Shown here: positions 22,801 to 37,800 of the stretch, in pieces
Layout: the number at the start of each line of letters is the position of its first letter
Numbering within the stretch: the first letter of the stretch is position 1
Source of the DNA: Meghimatium bilineatum
Taxonomy: Eukaryota > Mollusca > Gastropoda > Stylommatophora > Philomycidae
Assembly (NCBI GenBank): GCA_034231615.1
Contig: CM067317.1
Location: 2,192,501 to 2,256,500 of the forward strand
DNA length: 64,000 nt
Reading direction: 5' to 3'
Notes under the pieces: model-generated
Databases searched by the model: none
Told to the model about the DNA's origin: nothing
Seen by the model: the letters and a program-made list of their open reading frames with translations, nothing else
Program-made: the position numbers and the translations under genes

Positions 22801-25800
22801 CTAAGCCCCAGACTTGTATGTTAACATGGTGAGACTTTACAACCTAAGCCCCAGACTTGTATGTTAACATGGTGAGACTTTACAACCTAAGCCCCAGACT
22901 TGTATGTTAACTTGGTGAGACTTTTTTTGTCTATTTTCTGTTGTTGTTTTACCTCTTGACTTTCTAGTTTTAACCCTTCCGGGTTATATCCATATTTAGC
23001 TCTGCAATGTGAACATCAATAATACCGTTCTTATTTGTCGTTTTTTGTTGTGAATGTATTCTTGATAAAGGCCTTTTGGTTGAAAGTAAATTTGTGTGTT
23101 ATGTGTGTTTCCAGCGATTAGCAAAATCTCATTACCCTTTTCCAAGCTTCACCTGTTGGTGACATTAGGGCTTTATATTAACCCGTCAGCTAAGATGATT
23201 CAAACAACTTGTTCTCATTATTTCTATTTTTCATATTTTAGTTTTCTTTACATCTTCTAGGGTCTCCATAACGTAATGGTTAAACTGTTCGCCTTGTACT
23301 CAAGGAGTAATTGACTCGAAACTGGCTTGTGGCGTCTTTACAGGGTAGATTTTTGCAGAGATGTCTGGGTACTATAACTAGAAGATAGGAGTTGCGTGTT
23401 ATGAGTGATACTTTGTGCCACTTCGTTGAGTGCAACAGAGTACATATGGGAAAAATTGTGTACAATGAAGTCAATCCTCTACTTTTTCAACCGTTTCTGT
23501 TTTCATGATATGTAACTACAACTGGATGACTAGAAGAGCTCACCTCTTCCGGTCAATCCAGACTACCCATACCTATGTGATGTTGATATTATTACTGTTC
23601 GCTTTCTATTGTGTTTTAAGTTTACTGTCTGTCTTGACAAAGGCCTTTTGGTCGAAACGTTGACTTGTGTGTGTCATTGTGTGTGTTATCTAGTGTTAGC
23701 AAAACTAAGTTACCTTTTTCCTGGATCTACAAGTTGGATTTTTGTTTTGCGCATTAAGTACAATTTTTTAATTTCATTCTATTCTTGATCACCTTTTATT
23801 TATTTATTTGTGAGTTTGCATGATAATATTTTGGCCAACACTCGTGAATATCATTGCATCCATTATTTGTTGTGAATATCATTGCAGCCAACATTCGTTG
23901 TGAATATCATTGCAGCCAACATTCGTTGTGAATATCATTCATCATAACATGTTGATGGTGATAACATTCTTGGTTCTCTTCTAGCTATTATTTTATTCTC
24001 TTCTGTGTTTCTGTCCCTATCTTTATCAAAACCTGTCTCTAACTTCATCAAAACCTGTCTCTAACTTCATCAAAACATGTCTTTATCTTCATCAAAACCT
24101 GTTTCTAACTTCATCAAAACATATCTTTATATTCATCAAAACATGTCTTTATCTTCATCAAAACTTGTCTCTATCTTCATAGTTGTAGTTTAGGAGATCT
24201 CCCTAGCGTAATGATTAAGCTGTTCGCCTTGCGTTTTGTATTCAAGAGGTCATGGGTTTAAATCCGGCTCATATCATCATGTTTACAATTTTTTCGGAGA
24301 TCCCTGTCGATTATCACTGGAAGCTATGGAGTTATGTGCTATGAGTGGTACTCTCGGCAGACGGCGTGCCACTTCGTTGAGAGTGACAGAGTACATGCGA
24401 GAAACAGAGTATATTGAAGTAAATCCTCAATGACTTTTGAACCCTTTTTTTAAAACCCAATCTTCATCAAATACTCATCCCTATCTTCATCAAAACATGG
24501 ATTTTGATTTTTATGTAAAATTTACACTTTAAACAATTTTAAGAGTTGCAAATTATATATTTTTGTGCCATGCAGTACACGTCTCCTTCTCATTCACATT
24601 TTGGCATAACAGCAGCGCTTGTTGGCATAAATAGCAACCTCATCAGCATAAATAGCAGCCCTTGTCTGCATAAATTACAGTTTTTGTGTTCATAATATAG
24701 AATAATTGCGCTAGCAATGCTAACAGAATTATGCATAATCTAAAGAGAATTACTTGTGACAATTAATGTCTTTATTCTTTCTTCATCCATCATTGAACTG
24801 ACATGTATTTATTCTGTCTTCATCCAACATTGAACTGACATGTTCATTGAAATGTTTTACAGGTTCTGAAAATGGGATCTGTTGATAACTGTAAGGTTGT
24901 TATACACAATGTTCCATACTTTCATTTTACAGACCAGGTAATTGCTTTTTCTATTCAGTTGTTTGAAAAATTATTTGTAATTTTCTGTGTATTGTTTCAT
25001 GTAAAAATGTAGTTTAACATTTATATTTTATTCTCTATATGTGCTCACCGTATGGTGCACATTTTTACTGCAGTCTTTCAGTTAAAAAATTTTTGTTTTA
25101 TTTTCTCAACATTGCAAATGCTAAGCGGTAGCGTAGTTGATAATGAGCTTGCTTACTATCACCGGGTTACAACATGCCAGGTTCAAAATTATGTCCTGAC
25201 AAAACTTTTAATATGCGGGTCATGATTTCTCTTCTGACACGACCGCTCCTCCAGTCAACCCAGCTGCAAATGGGTACCTGATTCATGAGGTAGGGAAGGT
25301 AAATATAGCAAGGAAGGGAACTGGCCATCCCACCTAATAGTTGTTGCGGCTGTGTACATGAAGAGTTATCTCCATCCTTCACGAAAGTTTGCTAACTTGG
25401 GACCTATAGTTACCTAATGCTAAATGTGCACATTGTAAAATATAAACTATAGAGGAGTGTTCAGTTTTCATGAATAAAATATAAACTATAGGGGAGTGTT
25501 TAGTTTTCATGAATAAAATATAAACTATAGGGGAGTGTTTAGTTTTCATGAATAAAATATAAACTATAGAGGAGTGTTTAGTTTTCATGAATAAAATATA
25601 AACTATAGAGGAGTGTTTAGTTTTCATGAATAAAATATAAACTATAGGGGAGTGTTTAGTTTTCATGAATAAAATATAAACTATAGGGGAGTGTTTAGTT
25701 TTCATGAATAAAATATAAACTATAGAGGAGTGTTTAGTTTTCATGAATAAAATATTAAATGCAGAAAATTTGGTAAAGTATTATAAAGTTGAAAATAAAA

Positions 25801-28800
25801 AAATTAACAATAAAAACAGTTTTACATTTGTTCAAAGTTCACACTGTATCCTGGTTTTCATTCAATTTTAATGTTGAATATCCTTATCCTTATGTGTCAT
25901 GAAATTAAGATGTACACATAACCATTACATGGCACAAGGTAGAAAGAGGGAAAGTTTCCAACCTCAGTGATTGAATAAGTAAATAAGTAGGACCATAGAT
26001 ACAACTTCAGTGTGTTACCTAAAACAAAACAAAAAAAGGCCTGTCTCAAGCATTCCCAGCAATTCCCTAAGCCTTTCCAACAATCCCAAAACTTTCCCAC
26101 CAGCAATTCCCCCAAGTATTCCCAGCAATTCCCCTTTCAATCCCAGCACTCCCTCAATCATTCCCTGCAGTCCCTCAAATATTCCCTGCAGTCCCTCAAA
26201 CATTCCCAGCACTCCCTCAATCATTCCCAGCACTCCCTCAATCATTCCCTGCAGTCCCTCAAACATTCCCAGCACTCCCTCAATCATTCCCAGCACTCCC
26301 TCAATCATTCCCTGCAGTCCCTCAATCATTCCCAGCACTCCCTCAATCATTCCCAGCACTCCCTCAATCATTCCTTGCAGTCCCTCAAACATTCCCTGCA
26401 GTCCCTCAAACATTCCCTGCAGTCCCTCAAACATTCCCTGCAGTCCCTCAAACATTCCCAGCACTCCCTCAATCATTCCATGCATTCCATCAAACATTCC
26501 CTGCAGTCCCTCATTCATTCCCTGCAGTCCCTAAATCATTCCCAGCACTCCCTCAATCATTCCTTGCAGTCCCTCAAACATTCCCTGCAGTCCCTCAAAC
26601 ATTCCCTGCAGTCCCTCAAACATTCCCTGCAGTCCCTCAAACATTCCCAGCACTCCCTCAATCATTCCATGCATTCCATCAATCATTCCCTGCAGTCCCT
26701 CATTCATTCCCTGCAGTCCCTCAATCATTCCCAGCACTCCCTCAATCATTCCTTGCAGTCCCTCAAACATTCCCTGCAGTCCCTCAAACATTCCCTGCAG
26801 TCCCTCAAACATTCCCTGCAGTCCCTCAAACATTCCCAGCACTCCCTCAAGATTTCTCAGTCATCATCAGAGGCTCACCTAATATACAGGCTTTAGAGTA
26901 TGTACTGTGAATCTTGCACAGTTTTTTTTTGTAAGCACAGAAGTAGTTAACATTGTTCTGTTTTTATTGCTGGAAATGGCTAACATTGTTCTATTTGTGA
27001 TTGTTAATATTATTTTTTCAGTACGATAGCCTGGCTCGCTTGCAAAAGATGGTGAAGGATGTTGACTGGGGGTCTGGCTTGAAAGTGTGGCAGCGTGTCT
27101 ACAATTTTCCTCATTTCATTGCATCTGGTCCAGATAATGAAGTACTAGCAGATGATCTGGTGGATGTGGTTATAGCCACTCATCAACCTCCACCCAAAGA
27201 TAAATCTGTGAAGAAAAAGAAGAAAGGATGGGGGAAAAAAAAGGAGAAGAAGCGAGACGCAACAGATTGTAACAAAGAAAATGTGGTTACCTGTAAGTCA
27301 GGTGTACACGTTGCTGAGCATGTGTGCACGGAGAATGTAGAAGGAAATATGTCTGATGTATGTGGTGCCCCCTATAGCGACTATTCCAAAACAGTATGTG
27401 AGAAAGGTGATTCTAATCTGCAGAAGGAAACTGGACTTGAGCATGTAGATGGTAATGGTAGTCCAGTTAAAGGGTCTTCAGCTGATAACAGTATGTCAGC
27501 TGCAAGAAAAAAATTTCAGGAGTCAAAATTTGCTTCTAGTGTTATCAAACGCTTAACTTCACCAGAGTCGTCTTCCAAAGAGGATGTTTCTGGAACAGAG
27601 TCTCCTAAGAATGATTGTGTAACACCACCTCCAACTCCAATCAGGAGCATAGAAAATCCTTTTTCGAACTTGCAAGGCAGACTTCATGCAGAACTGTTAC
27701 CGTTCCTTGACAGTTCCATCCACGTTTCCATTCCTGAGAGTGCCAAGAGTAACTCAGATCCACAGAAAAATGGTGTAACTGAGTCTGAAAGTAGTGTAGA
27801 TTCTCAATTTTCAACTGCTGATTGCAAGATTCAAGTCGATGATGTCAATGCATCCACACATTCAGTGTCTTCCAGTGTGCCTTTGCTGTCAACTCTGACA
27901 ACATCAATCAGCAGAGACAGAATTGATGGCCATGAAAGTGAAGCTACTGATATACAATCTGGTGATCACCCACAGCAAGTGCTTGAGGAGAATGTTGTGA
28001 CCGAGAGAATCAGTCACCATGATGGCATTACTCCAGTCAAGAAAGATCGAGACCCCACCAAACCTACATTTAGAGTTACATGTCACAGAACTGGAGACTC
28101 CCATACGTTTGATTCCTCTTCTGCGGCTGCTAGTTTTGGCAGTGCTATCATCACTTACTTGAATTGGCAAGTTGATTTGAAAAACTTTGATATTGAGGTC
28201 AGTACTCTGTTTGAGAATTGTGAAATTAATATCATTTACTTATCCCATTAATATTTACTTACTTATCCAATCTCCGGGGTTGCAAGATTTGGCTTTCTTC
28301 CTCAGTACCAGGCGGTGGTAGGTGCATGTCTTCTTTAGCTGTGTTGTGTCTGTATAAAGGGTGTTAGTGGTGAAGGGGTTTGGTGGTAATAGATGTTTCA
28401 GCTATTTCAGGGATTGAAATGCGGTGTTGCTAGAAGTGAACATTTTGGAGTGCGCAGACGAATGATGGTCAACCACCGGTTCTATCAGCAGAAGTGTAAT
28501 GTGGATACACTCAAGGAGAGATCGGAGCAACTATGGACATGTCCAGTTTGCAGTGATGATGATCCGACGACTAACTAGTTGTTTCAGCAGTTCTTGTAGT
28601 GCAGGGCATTCAATAAGGTGGTGTTTTACTGTTTCTTCTTCTTATCTGTTGCAGTGGTTACTTTGTGGCATATGGTCTGCAGTAATTGTTTGCACGTGTT
28701 TGTAAAGTTGTACATGTGTTGTTCGCAGCCAAAATATTGTAGTTTGGTTATATGGACTGAATAAAGACCTCACTGAAAACCTTTGACATAAATACCTTTC

Positions 28801-31800
28801 TCATTCAGCGACCAAAACATTTCTCATTCAGCGGCCAAACCATTTCAGTCCCTGTTTTAATATATTTGAGCACAGATGTTCCAAGAAACTTATCTTGTCT
28901 TGTCTGTGATCCACCAGTCACTGAGCATCAGGTCATGATATCTTCAGTGTGACATCATGGAGTTGTGATGTTCTGTGATCAATGCTCGGTGTGACATCAT
29001 GGAGTTGTGATGTTCTGTGATCAATGCTCGGTGTGACATCATGAAGTTGTGATGTTCTGTGATCAATGCTCGGTGTGACATCATGGAGTTGTGATGTTCT
29101 GTGATCAATGCTCGGTGTGACATCATGGAGTTGTGATGTTCTGTGATCAATGCTCGGTGTGACATCATGGAGTTGTGATGTTCTGTGATCAATGCTCGGT
29201 GTGACATCATGGAGTTGTGATGTTCTGTGATCAATGCTCGGTGTGACATCATGGATTTGTGATGTTCTGTGATCAATGCTCGGTGTGACATCATGGTGTT
29301 GTGATGTTCTGTTGAGCTGTTCAGGGTTGATGTATAAAATGTGATCAATGCTCCGGCAAACATATTTCAAAACAGAGACTGAAATATTAGACCAACTGTT
29401 GTCCACAAATTATGTAGACAGAGAATATGCTAGGAAAGATGGTCAGACAAAATGCATAGCAGCAACACAAGTATGGGACAGGCTCAACAGAGAACAGGTA
29501 CAAATAAGGGGTAAGGTCCCGTAATCCATGCACACTTTTCACTGCTGCACAATTTAGCATTGTTACTTGTTTGTATAAGATGTCACCCTCTCTGATTGAT
29601 TTTGTGTGTATTTATTTTCCCTAGTGCTTTCTATTGTGCTGCATGGTTGTGAGAGTTGGACACATAACTGCGGACATGGAGAGACGACTACCGACTTTCA
29701 ATACAAATTTTACAGATGAATTCTACGAATCTCCTATAGAGAACATGACAAATGTGTACATAAGAAATTCTTCTTCTTCTTCTTTCGTTCACTTGAAACA
29801 TGTCTATATCTGTAATTCTGTCTCCTTAATAAAACTCACTGTCTTTTGTAGTTCATACAGTGTCCCATAGAGTTTTGATTCCAGTGTTGTTTCCTCTGGC
29901 CAATATGTCTGCCTCAGCGTTTCATGCTCAGAACACTCTTGAAGTATGTGTTTGGCACTCTGTGCTACCTGTCCACATGTACACATGGCTGTGTTGCCAA
30001 TCTTGAACTTTGTATACATGTGACTGCGGAGTCGGTTGTGTCCTGTTCTGAGACGTAGAATTATAACTTGTTCTGGTCTGTTCATAATGTGATAGTCATC
30101 TTGTGTTGGTGTTTGTGGCTTTCTTATTGACTTGATCATCTGTTTTTTCTGATGGTAACATAAGAAATAAAATAGAGATGTATGCAGATCCACAAGAACC
30201 ATTGCTTTAAACAGTGAAATGACGAAAACTTGCAGGGTTTGAACATGTATACCAAGATTATTCCTTGTCAAAAATTAATACTGCAGGGAACAGTTGAAGG
30301 TGGAAAAAGCAGAATGTAAAATAAAAACATGAACAGATAACATCAAGGACAAGATTTTTCCTCACTCATCCGCATCTTTGCAGATAGAAATCGCTGGAGG
30401 ACTGCGTGCTGAAGCATTGAATGTGGTACCACTATCACCTTGACAGGTTTATAGGATAGAGTAGGGTCTTCACTCACTTCTGCTCCATACTGTGTGAGAT
30501 CTTCCTATGTTCATATTGTTTTTTGTTTCTTGACAAACCTATAGTTACAGAAATGTTCATCTACTTCGTTGACCTGGAACTTGCTTATATCAGAAGTTTT
30601 GTCTCTTCTATAAACCTGGCTTTATTTTGTAACTCGTACACAGGTCTGCATTTCATATTCCTGGCATTCCTGAAACACATGCTCTGCACAGAAATGTTGA
30701 ATTTGTCTTGTATTTATTATTTGTGTTTTTTTTTTCTTGACAAAGGTATTCCATACTTCCATATCAGTTGTTAATCTGTTGGTTTTTTTTAATTAGAACT
30801 ACTTTTAACTATGTTCATATTACGTATTTATCTGTCTTACTGCAGCCCACTCATTTGTAAGATTTAAGATTTTTCTCAGATATAGTCATTTAAATTTTGA
30901 ATAATCATTGGTTGTTTATATTTATTCTGAAAGGTTATTCTCAACATTGACAATGACGAAGTCACAGTGTCCCTAGCATTGACAAAAATGAGCTTACATT
31001 ATAGAAACCTGGTCGCGTTTGGACCGACAACTCTCCGAGCAACTATCTGTTACAACATGTTGAGGTATTTGCTGGCAGTCTAGTCTCCTGTATGTTTGAG
31101 GTAGAACTATCACCAGATGGTACATAGTGTTGAATAGAAAGTTGGTCTTTTTACGGTGATTGTCACAGTAACATAAGAGTAATACTTGTAGTGATTGTTA
31201 CAGTAACACAAGAGTAATACTTGTAGTGATTGTTACAGTAACACAAGAGTAATACTTGTAGTGATTGTTACAGTAACATAAGAGTAATACCTGTAGTGAT
31301 TGTTACAGTAACACAAGAGTAATACTTGTAGTGATTGTTACAGCAACACAAGAGTAATACTTGTAGTGATTGTTACAGTAACATAAGTATGATACTTGTA
31401 GTGATTGTTACAGTAACACAAGAGTAATACTTGTAGTGATTGTTACAGTAACACAAGAGTAACACTTGTAGTGATTGTCACAGTAACATAAGTGTGATAC
31501 TTGTAGTGATTGTTACAGTAACAAAAGAGTAATACTTGTAGTGATTGTTACAGTAACACAAGAGTAATACTTGTAGTGATTGTTACAGTAACACAAGAGT
31601 AATACTTGTAGTGATTGTCACAGTAACATAAGTGTGATACTTGTAGTGATTGTTACAGTAACATAAGTGTGATACTTGTAATGATTGTCATAGTAACATA
31701 AGTGTGATACTTGTAATGATTGTCAAATTAACATAAGTGTGATACTTGTAGTGATTGTAACAGTAACACAATAGTGATACTTGTAGTGATTGTAACCATG

Positions 31801-34800
31801 AAATGTGAAACTAATGTTTGTATTACTGATGTCACCAGATTGTGTCATATCAAGAATGGAGATTTTATATGCGACCCAATGTGTGGAACCGCTGCCATCC
31901 CCATAGAGGGTGCTCTGAACTGGGTCAACTGCTATCATTTTGGTGGTGATGTACATGAAAAAGCTATACAGAAAACTGTTCTGAATATTGCAGCTGTACA
32001 AGAAAAAATGAAAATAAGTAACAGGTAGATTCGATCTTTGTTTGTTGCAGAGTTGGCTTTTCTTTTCAGTGTACAAATTGTCACAATCTTATTCTGTTTG
32101 GCTGCAAAAATGCTGTTAAGAAGGTTAGAAGTACCTCGTGATCATTATTGGTTGTAACCCGCGTGGTGTACGCACTACATATCATTACCACAGCACCAAG
32201 TAGCTCGTGAGTACCGGTCTGAGAAAACCTGCTCTGCAGCAATAGGGTACCACTCTTTGCATTATCCATTTGGAAATTATTATTGCTCAAAAGGAATTCT
32301 TGCCTCGCAATCTATAGACACACTCAGTCTATTCATGGATTCAATCTATGGACACACTTGTCCATGTAGCACCTGGTGCTTTGCACGCCGATTCACGACT
32401 TCTCTCTTTAGTCTACTCCACTCTACTGTATTTCAAAATGCAGTGGGTATTCAGCTGTAATTTGGATGTAGGTTAATGCTCTGCAAAACTATTCTGTGCC
32501 CCATATTTGGAAAGTTGAATAAGAAACGCATGGCTCGTACTTACGTGTCTCTAGTGCACCTTAGCATGATATTCGTCGGACTCAATTACCAATGCATATT
32601 CTATCACAGAAACAACCAGACCATGGTATAGAAGAAATAGTAACGTATAGAGTTGCACAGGGACACGTATAGAGGTGCACAGGGACACGTATAGAGGTGC
32701 ACAGGGACACGTATAGAGGTGCACAGGGACACTGGGTTCCAAAGAGATAGGCATTGTTCTTATACAATCCAAGGATTAGCAGATAATCAAAACTCTAAAA
32801 GCACCTTCACGTGGAGCACCCTGGAAACATTTTTTGAAGCTCATACGAAATAGTTTTGCTAGCACTTTATGGATCATGTCTGGGCAGTACAGACTGAGAA
32901 CTGTTTGTACCAGACAAACATCTCTGAATAAACCTTGGCACTCCCAGACAAACATCTCTGAATAAACCTTGGCACTCCCAGACAAACATCTCTGAATAAA
33001 CCTTGGCACTCCCAGACAAACATCTCTGAATAAACCTTGGCACTCCCAGACAAACATCTCTGAATAAACCTTGGCACTCCCAGACAAACATCTCTGAATA
33101 AACCGTGGCACTCCCAGACAAACATCTCTGAATAAACCTTGGCACTCCCAGACAAACATCTCTGAATAAACCTTGGCACACACACCCTCCCAGACAAACA
33201 TCTCTGAATAAACCTTGGCACCCCCACCCTCCCAGACAAACATCTCTGAATAAACCTTGGCACCCCCACCCTCCCAGACAAACATCTCAGAATAAACCTT
33301 GGCACCCCCACCCTCCCAGACAAACATCTCTGAATAAACCTTGGCACTCCCAGACAAACATCTCTGAATAAACCTTGGCACCCCCACCCTCCCAGACAAA
33401 CATTTCTGAATAAACCTTGGCACCCCCACCCTCCCAGACAAACATCTCTGAATAAACCTTGGAACACACCACCCTCCCAGACAAACATCTCTGAATAAAC
33501 CTTGGCACACACCACCCTCCCAGACAAACATCTCTGAATAAACCTTGGCACACACCACCCTCCCAGACAAACATCTCTGAATAAACCTTGGCACACACCA
33601 CCCTCCCAGACAAACATCTCTGAATAAACCTTGGCACTCCCAGACAAACATCTCTGAATAAACCTTGGCACTCCCAGACAAACATCTCTGAATAAACCTT
33701 GGCACACACACCCTCCCAGACAAACATCTCTGAATAAACCTTGGCACTCCCAGACAAACATCTCTGAATAAACCTTGGCACTCCCAGACAAACATCTCTG
33801 AATAAACCTTGGCACTCCCAGACAAACATCTCTGAATAAACCTTGGCACACACACCCTCCCAGACAAACATCTCTGAATAAACCTTGGCACTCCCAGACA
33901 AACATCTCTGAATAAACCTTGGCACTCCCAGACAAACATCTCTGAATAAACCTTGGCACTCCCAGACAAACATCTCTGAATAAACCTTGGCACTCCCAGA
34001 CAAACATCTCTGAATAAACCTTGGCACACACACCCTCCCAGACAAACATCTCTGAATAAACCTTGGCACCCCCACCCTCCCAGACAAACATCTCTGAATA
34101 AACCTTGGCACCCCCACCCTCCCAGACAAACATCTCTGAATAAACCTTGTAACCCCCACCCTCCCAGACAAACATCTCTGAATAAACCTTGGCACCCCCA
34201 CCCTCCCAGACAAACATCTCTGAATAAACCTTGGCACCCCCACCCTCCCAGACAAACATCTCTGAATAAACCTTGGCACTCCCAGACAAACATCTCTGAA
34301 TAAACCTTGGCACCCCCACCCTCCCAGACAAACATCTCTGAATAAACCTTGGCACACACCACCCTCCCAGACAAACATCTCTGAATAAACCTTGGCACAC
34401 ACCACCCTCCCAGACAAACATCTCTGAATAAACCTTGGCACACACCACCCTCCCAGACAAACATCTCTGAATAAACCTTGGCACACACCACCCTCCCAGA
34501 CAAACATCTCTGAATAAACCTTGGCACACACCACCCTCCCAGACAAACATCTCTGAATAAACCTTGGCACCCCCAGACAAACATCTCTGAATAAACCTTG
34601 GCACTCCCAGACAAACATCTCTGAATAAACCTTGGCACACACACCCTCCCAGACAAACATCTCTGCATAAACCTTGGCACTCCCAGACAAACATCTCTGA
34701 ATAAACCTTGGCACTCCCAGACAAACATCTCTGAATAAACCTTGGCACACACACCCTCCCAGACAAACATCTCTGAATAAACCTTGGCACTCCCAGACAA

Positions 34801-37800
34801 ACATCTCTGAATAAACCTTGGCACTCCCAGACAAACATCTCTGAATAAACCTTGGCACTCCCAGACAAACATCTCTGAATAAACCTTGGCACACACACCC
34901 TCCCAGACAAACATCTCTGAATAAACCTTGGCACTCCCAGACAAACATCTCTGAATAAACCTTGGCACTCCCAGACAAACATCTCTGAATAAACCTTGGC
35001 ACTCCCAAACATCTCTGAATAAACCTTGGCACACACACCCTCCCAGACAAACATCTCTGAATAAACCTTGGCACTCCCAGACAAACATCTCTGAATAAAC
35101 CTTGGCACTCCCAGACAAACATCTCTGAATAAACCTTGGCACTCCCAGACAAACATCTCTGAATAAACCTTGGCACTCCCAGACAAACATCTCTGAATAA
35201 ACCTTGGCACTCCCAGACAAACATCTCTGAATAAACCTTGGCACACACACCCTCCCAGACAAACATCTCTGAATAAACCTTGGCACTCCCAGACAAACAT
35301 CTCTGAATAAACCTTGGCACTCCCAGACAAACATCTCTGAATAAACCTTGGCACTCCCAGACAAACATCTCTGAATAAACCTTGGCACACACACCCTCCC
35401 AGACAAACATCTCTGAATAAACCTTGGCACCCCCACCCTCCCAGACAAACATCTCTGAATAAACCTTGGCACCCCCACCCTCCCAGACAAACATCTCTGA
35501 ATAAACCTTGTAACCCCCACCCTCCCAGACAAACATCTCTGAATAAACCTTGGCACCCCCACCCTCCCAGACAAACATCTCTGAATAAACCTTGGCACCC
35601 CCACCCTCCCAGACAAACATCTCTGAATAAACCTTGGCACTCCCAGACAAACATCTCTGAATAAACCTTGGCACCCCCACCCTCCCAGACAAACATCTCT
35701 GAATAAACCTTGGCACACACCACCCTCCAAGACAAACATCTCTGAATAAACCTTGGCACACACCACCCTCCCAGACAAACATCTCTGAATAAACCTTGGC
35801 ACACACCACCCTCCCAGACAAACATCTCTGAATAAACCTTGGCACACACCACCCTCCCAGACAAACATCTCTGAATAAACCTTGGCACACACCACCCTCC
35901 CAGACAAACATCTCTGAATAAACCTTGGCACCCCCAGACAAACATCTCTGAATAAACCTTGGCACTCCCAGACAAACATCTCTGAATAAACCTTGGCACA
36001 CACACCCTCCCAGACAAACATCTCTGCATAAACCTTGGCACTCCCAGACAAACATCTCTGAATAAACCTTGGCACTCGCAGACAAACATCTCTGAATAAA
36101 CCTTGGCACACACACCCTCCCAGACAAACATCTCTGAATAAACCTTGGCACTCCCAGACAAACATCTCTGAATAAACCTTGGCACTCCCAGACAAACATC
36201 TCTGAATAAACCTTGGCACTCCCAGACAAACATCTCTGAATAAACCTTGGCACACACACCCTCCCAGACAAACATCTCTGAATAAACCTTGGCACTCCCA
36301 GACAAACATCTCTGAATAAACCTTGGCACTCCCAGACAAACATCTCTGAATAAACCTTGGCACTCCCAAACATCTCTGAATAAACCTTGGCACACACACC
36401 CTCCCAGACAAACATCTCTGAATAAACCTTGGCACTCCCAGACAAACATCTCTGAATAAACCTTGGCACTCCCAGACAAACATCTCTGAATAAACCTTGG
36501 CACTCCCAGACAAACATCTCTGAATAAACCTTGGCACTCCCAGACAAACATCTCTGAATAAACCTTGGCACTCCCAGACAAACATCTCTGAATAAACCTT
36601 GGCACACACACCCTCCCAGACAAACATCTCTGAATAAACCTTGGCACACACACCCTCCCAGACAAACATCTCTGAATAAACCCGGGCACTCCCAGACAAA
36701 CATCTCTGAATAAACCTTGGCACTCCCAGACAAACATCTCTGAATAAACCTTGGCACACACACCCTCCCAGACAAACATCTCTGAATAAACCTTGGCACT
36801 CCCAGACAAACATCTCTGAATAAACCTTGGCACTCCCAGACAAACATCTCTGAATAAACCTTGGCACACACACCCTCCCAGACAAACATCTCTAAATAAA
36901 CCTTGGCACACACACCCTCCCAGACAAACATCTCTGAATAAACCCGGGCACTCCCAGACAAACATCTCTGAATAAACCTTGGCACTCCCAGACAAACATC
37001 TCTGAATAAACCTTGGCACACACACCCTCCCAGACAAACATCTCTGAATAAACCTTGGCACTCCCAGACAAACATCTCTGAATAAACCTTGGCACACACC
37101 ACCCTCCCAGACAAACATCTCTGAATAAACCTTGGCACCCCCAGACAAACATCTCTGAATAAACCTTGGCACTCCCAGACAAACATCTCTGAATAAACCT
37201 TGGCACTCCCAGACAAACATCTCTGAATAAACCTTGGCACTCCCAGACAAACATCTCTGAATAAACCTTGGCACACACCACCCTCCCAGACAAACATCTC
37301 TGAATAAACCTTGGCACACACCACCCTCCCAGACAAACATCTCTGAATAAACCTTGGCACCCCCAGACAAACATCTCTGAATAAACCTTGGCACTCCCAG
37401 ACAAACATCTCTGAATAAACCTTGGCACACACACCCTCCCAGACAAACATCTCTGAATAAACCTTGGCACTCCCAGACAAACATCTCTGAATAAACCTTG
37501 GCACTCCCAGACAAACATCTCTGAATAAACCTTGGCACTCCCAGACAAACATCTCTGAATAAACCTTGGCACCCCCACCCTCCCAGACAAACATCTCTGA
37601 ATAAACCTTGGCACACACCACCCTCCAAGACAAACATCTCTGAATAAACCTTGGCACACACCACCCTCCCAGACAAACATCTCTGAATAAACCTTGGCAC
37701 ACACCACCCTCCCAGACAAACATCTCTGAATAAACCTTGGCACACACCACCCTCCCAGACAAACATCTCTGAATAAACCTTGGCACACACCACCCTCCCA

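Noticed and set aside
25379-26896. Repetitive proteins MKTKHSSIVYILF and HSLQSLK
   Set aside because: 39-bp and 21-bp units are multiples of three and so stay open; both arrays are intronic in THUMPD3.
28933-29406. Repetitive protein TSQLHDVTPSIDHR
   Set aside because: Translation of the 42-bp array, antisense in intron 3 of THUMPD3.
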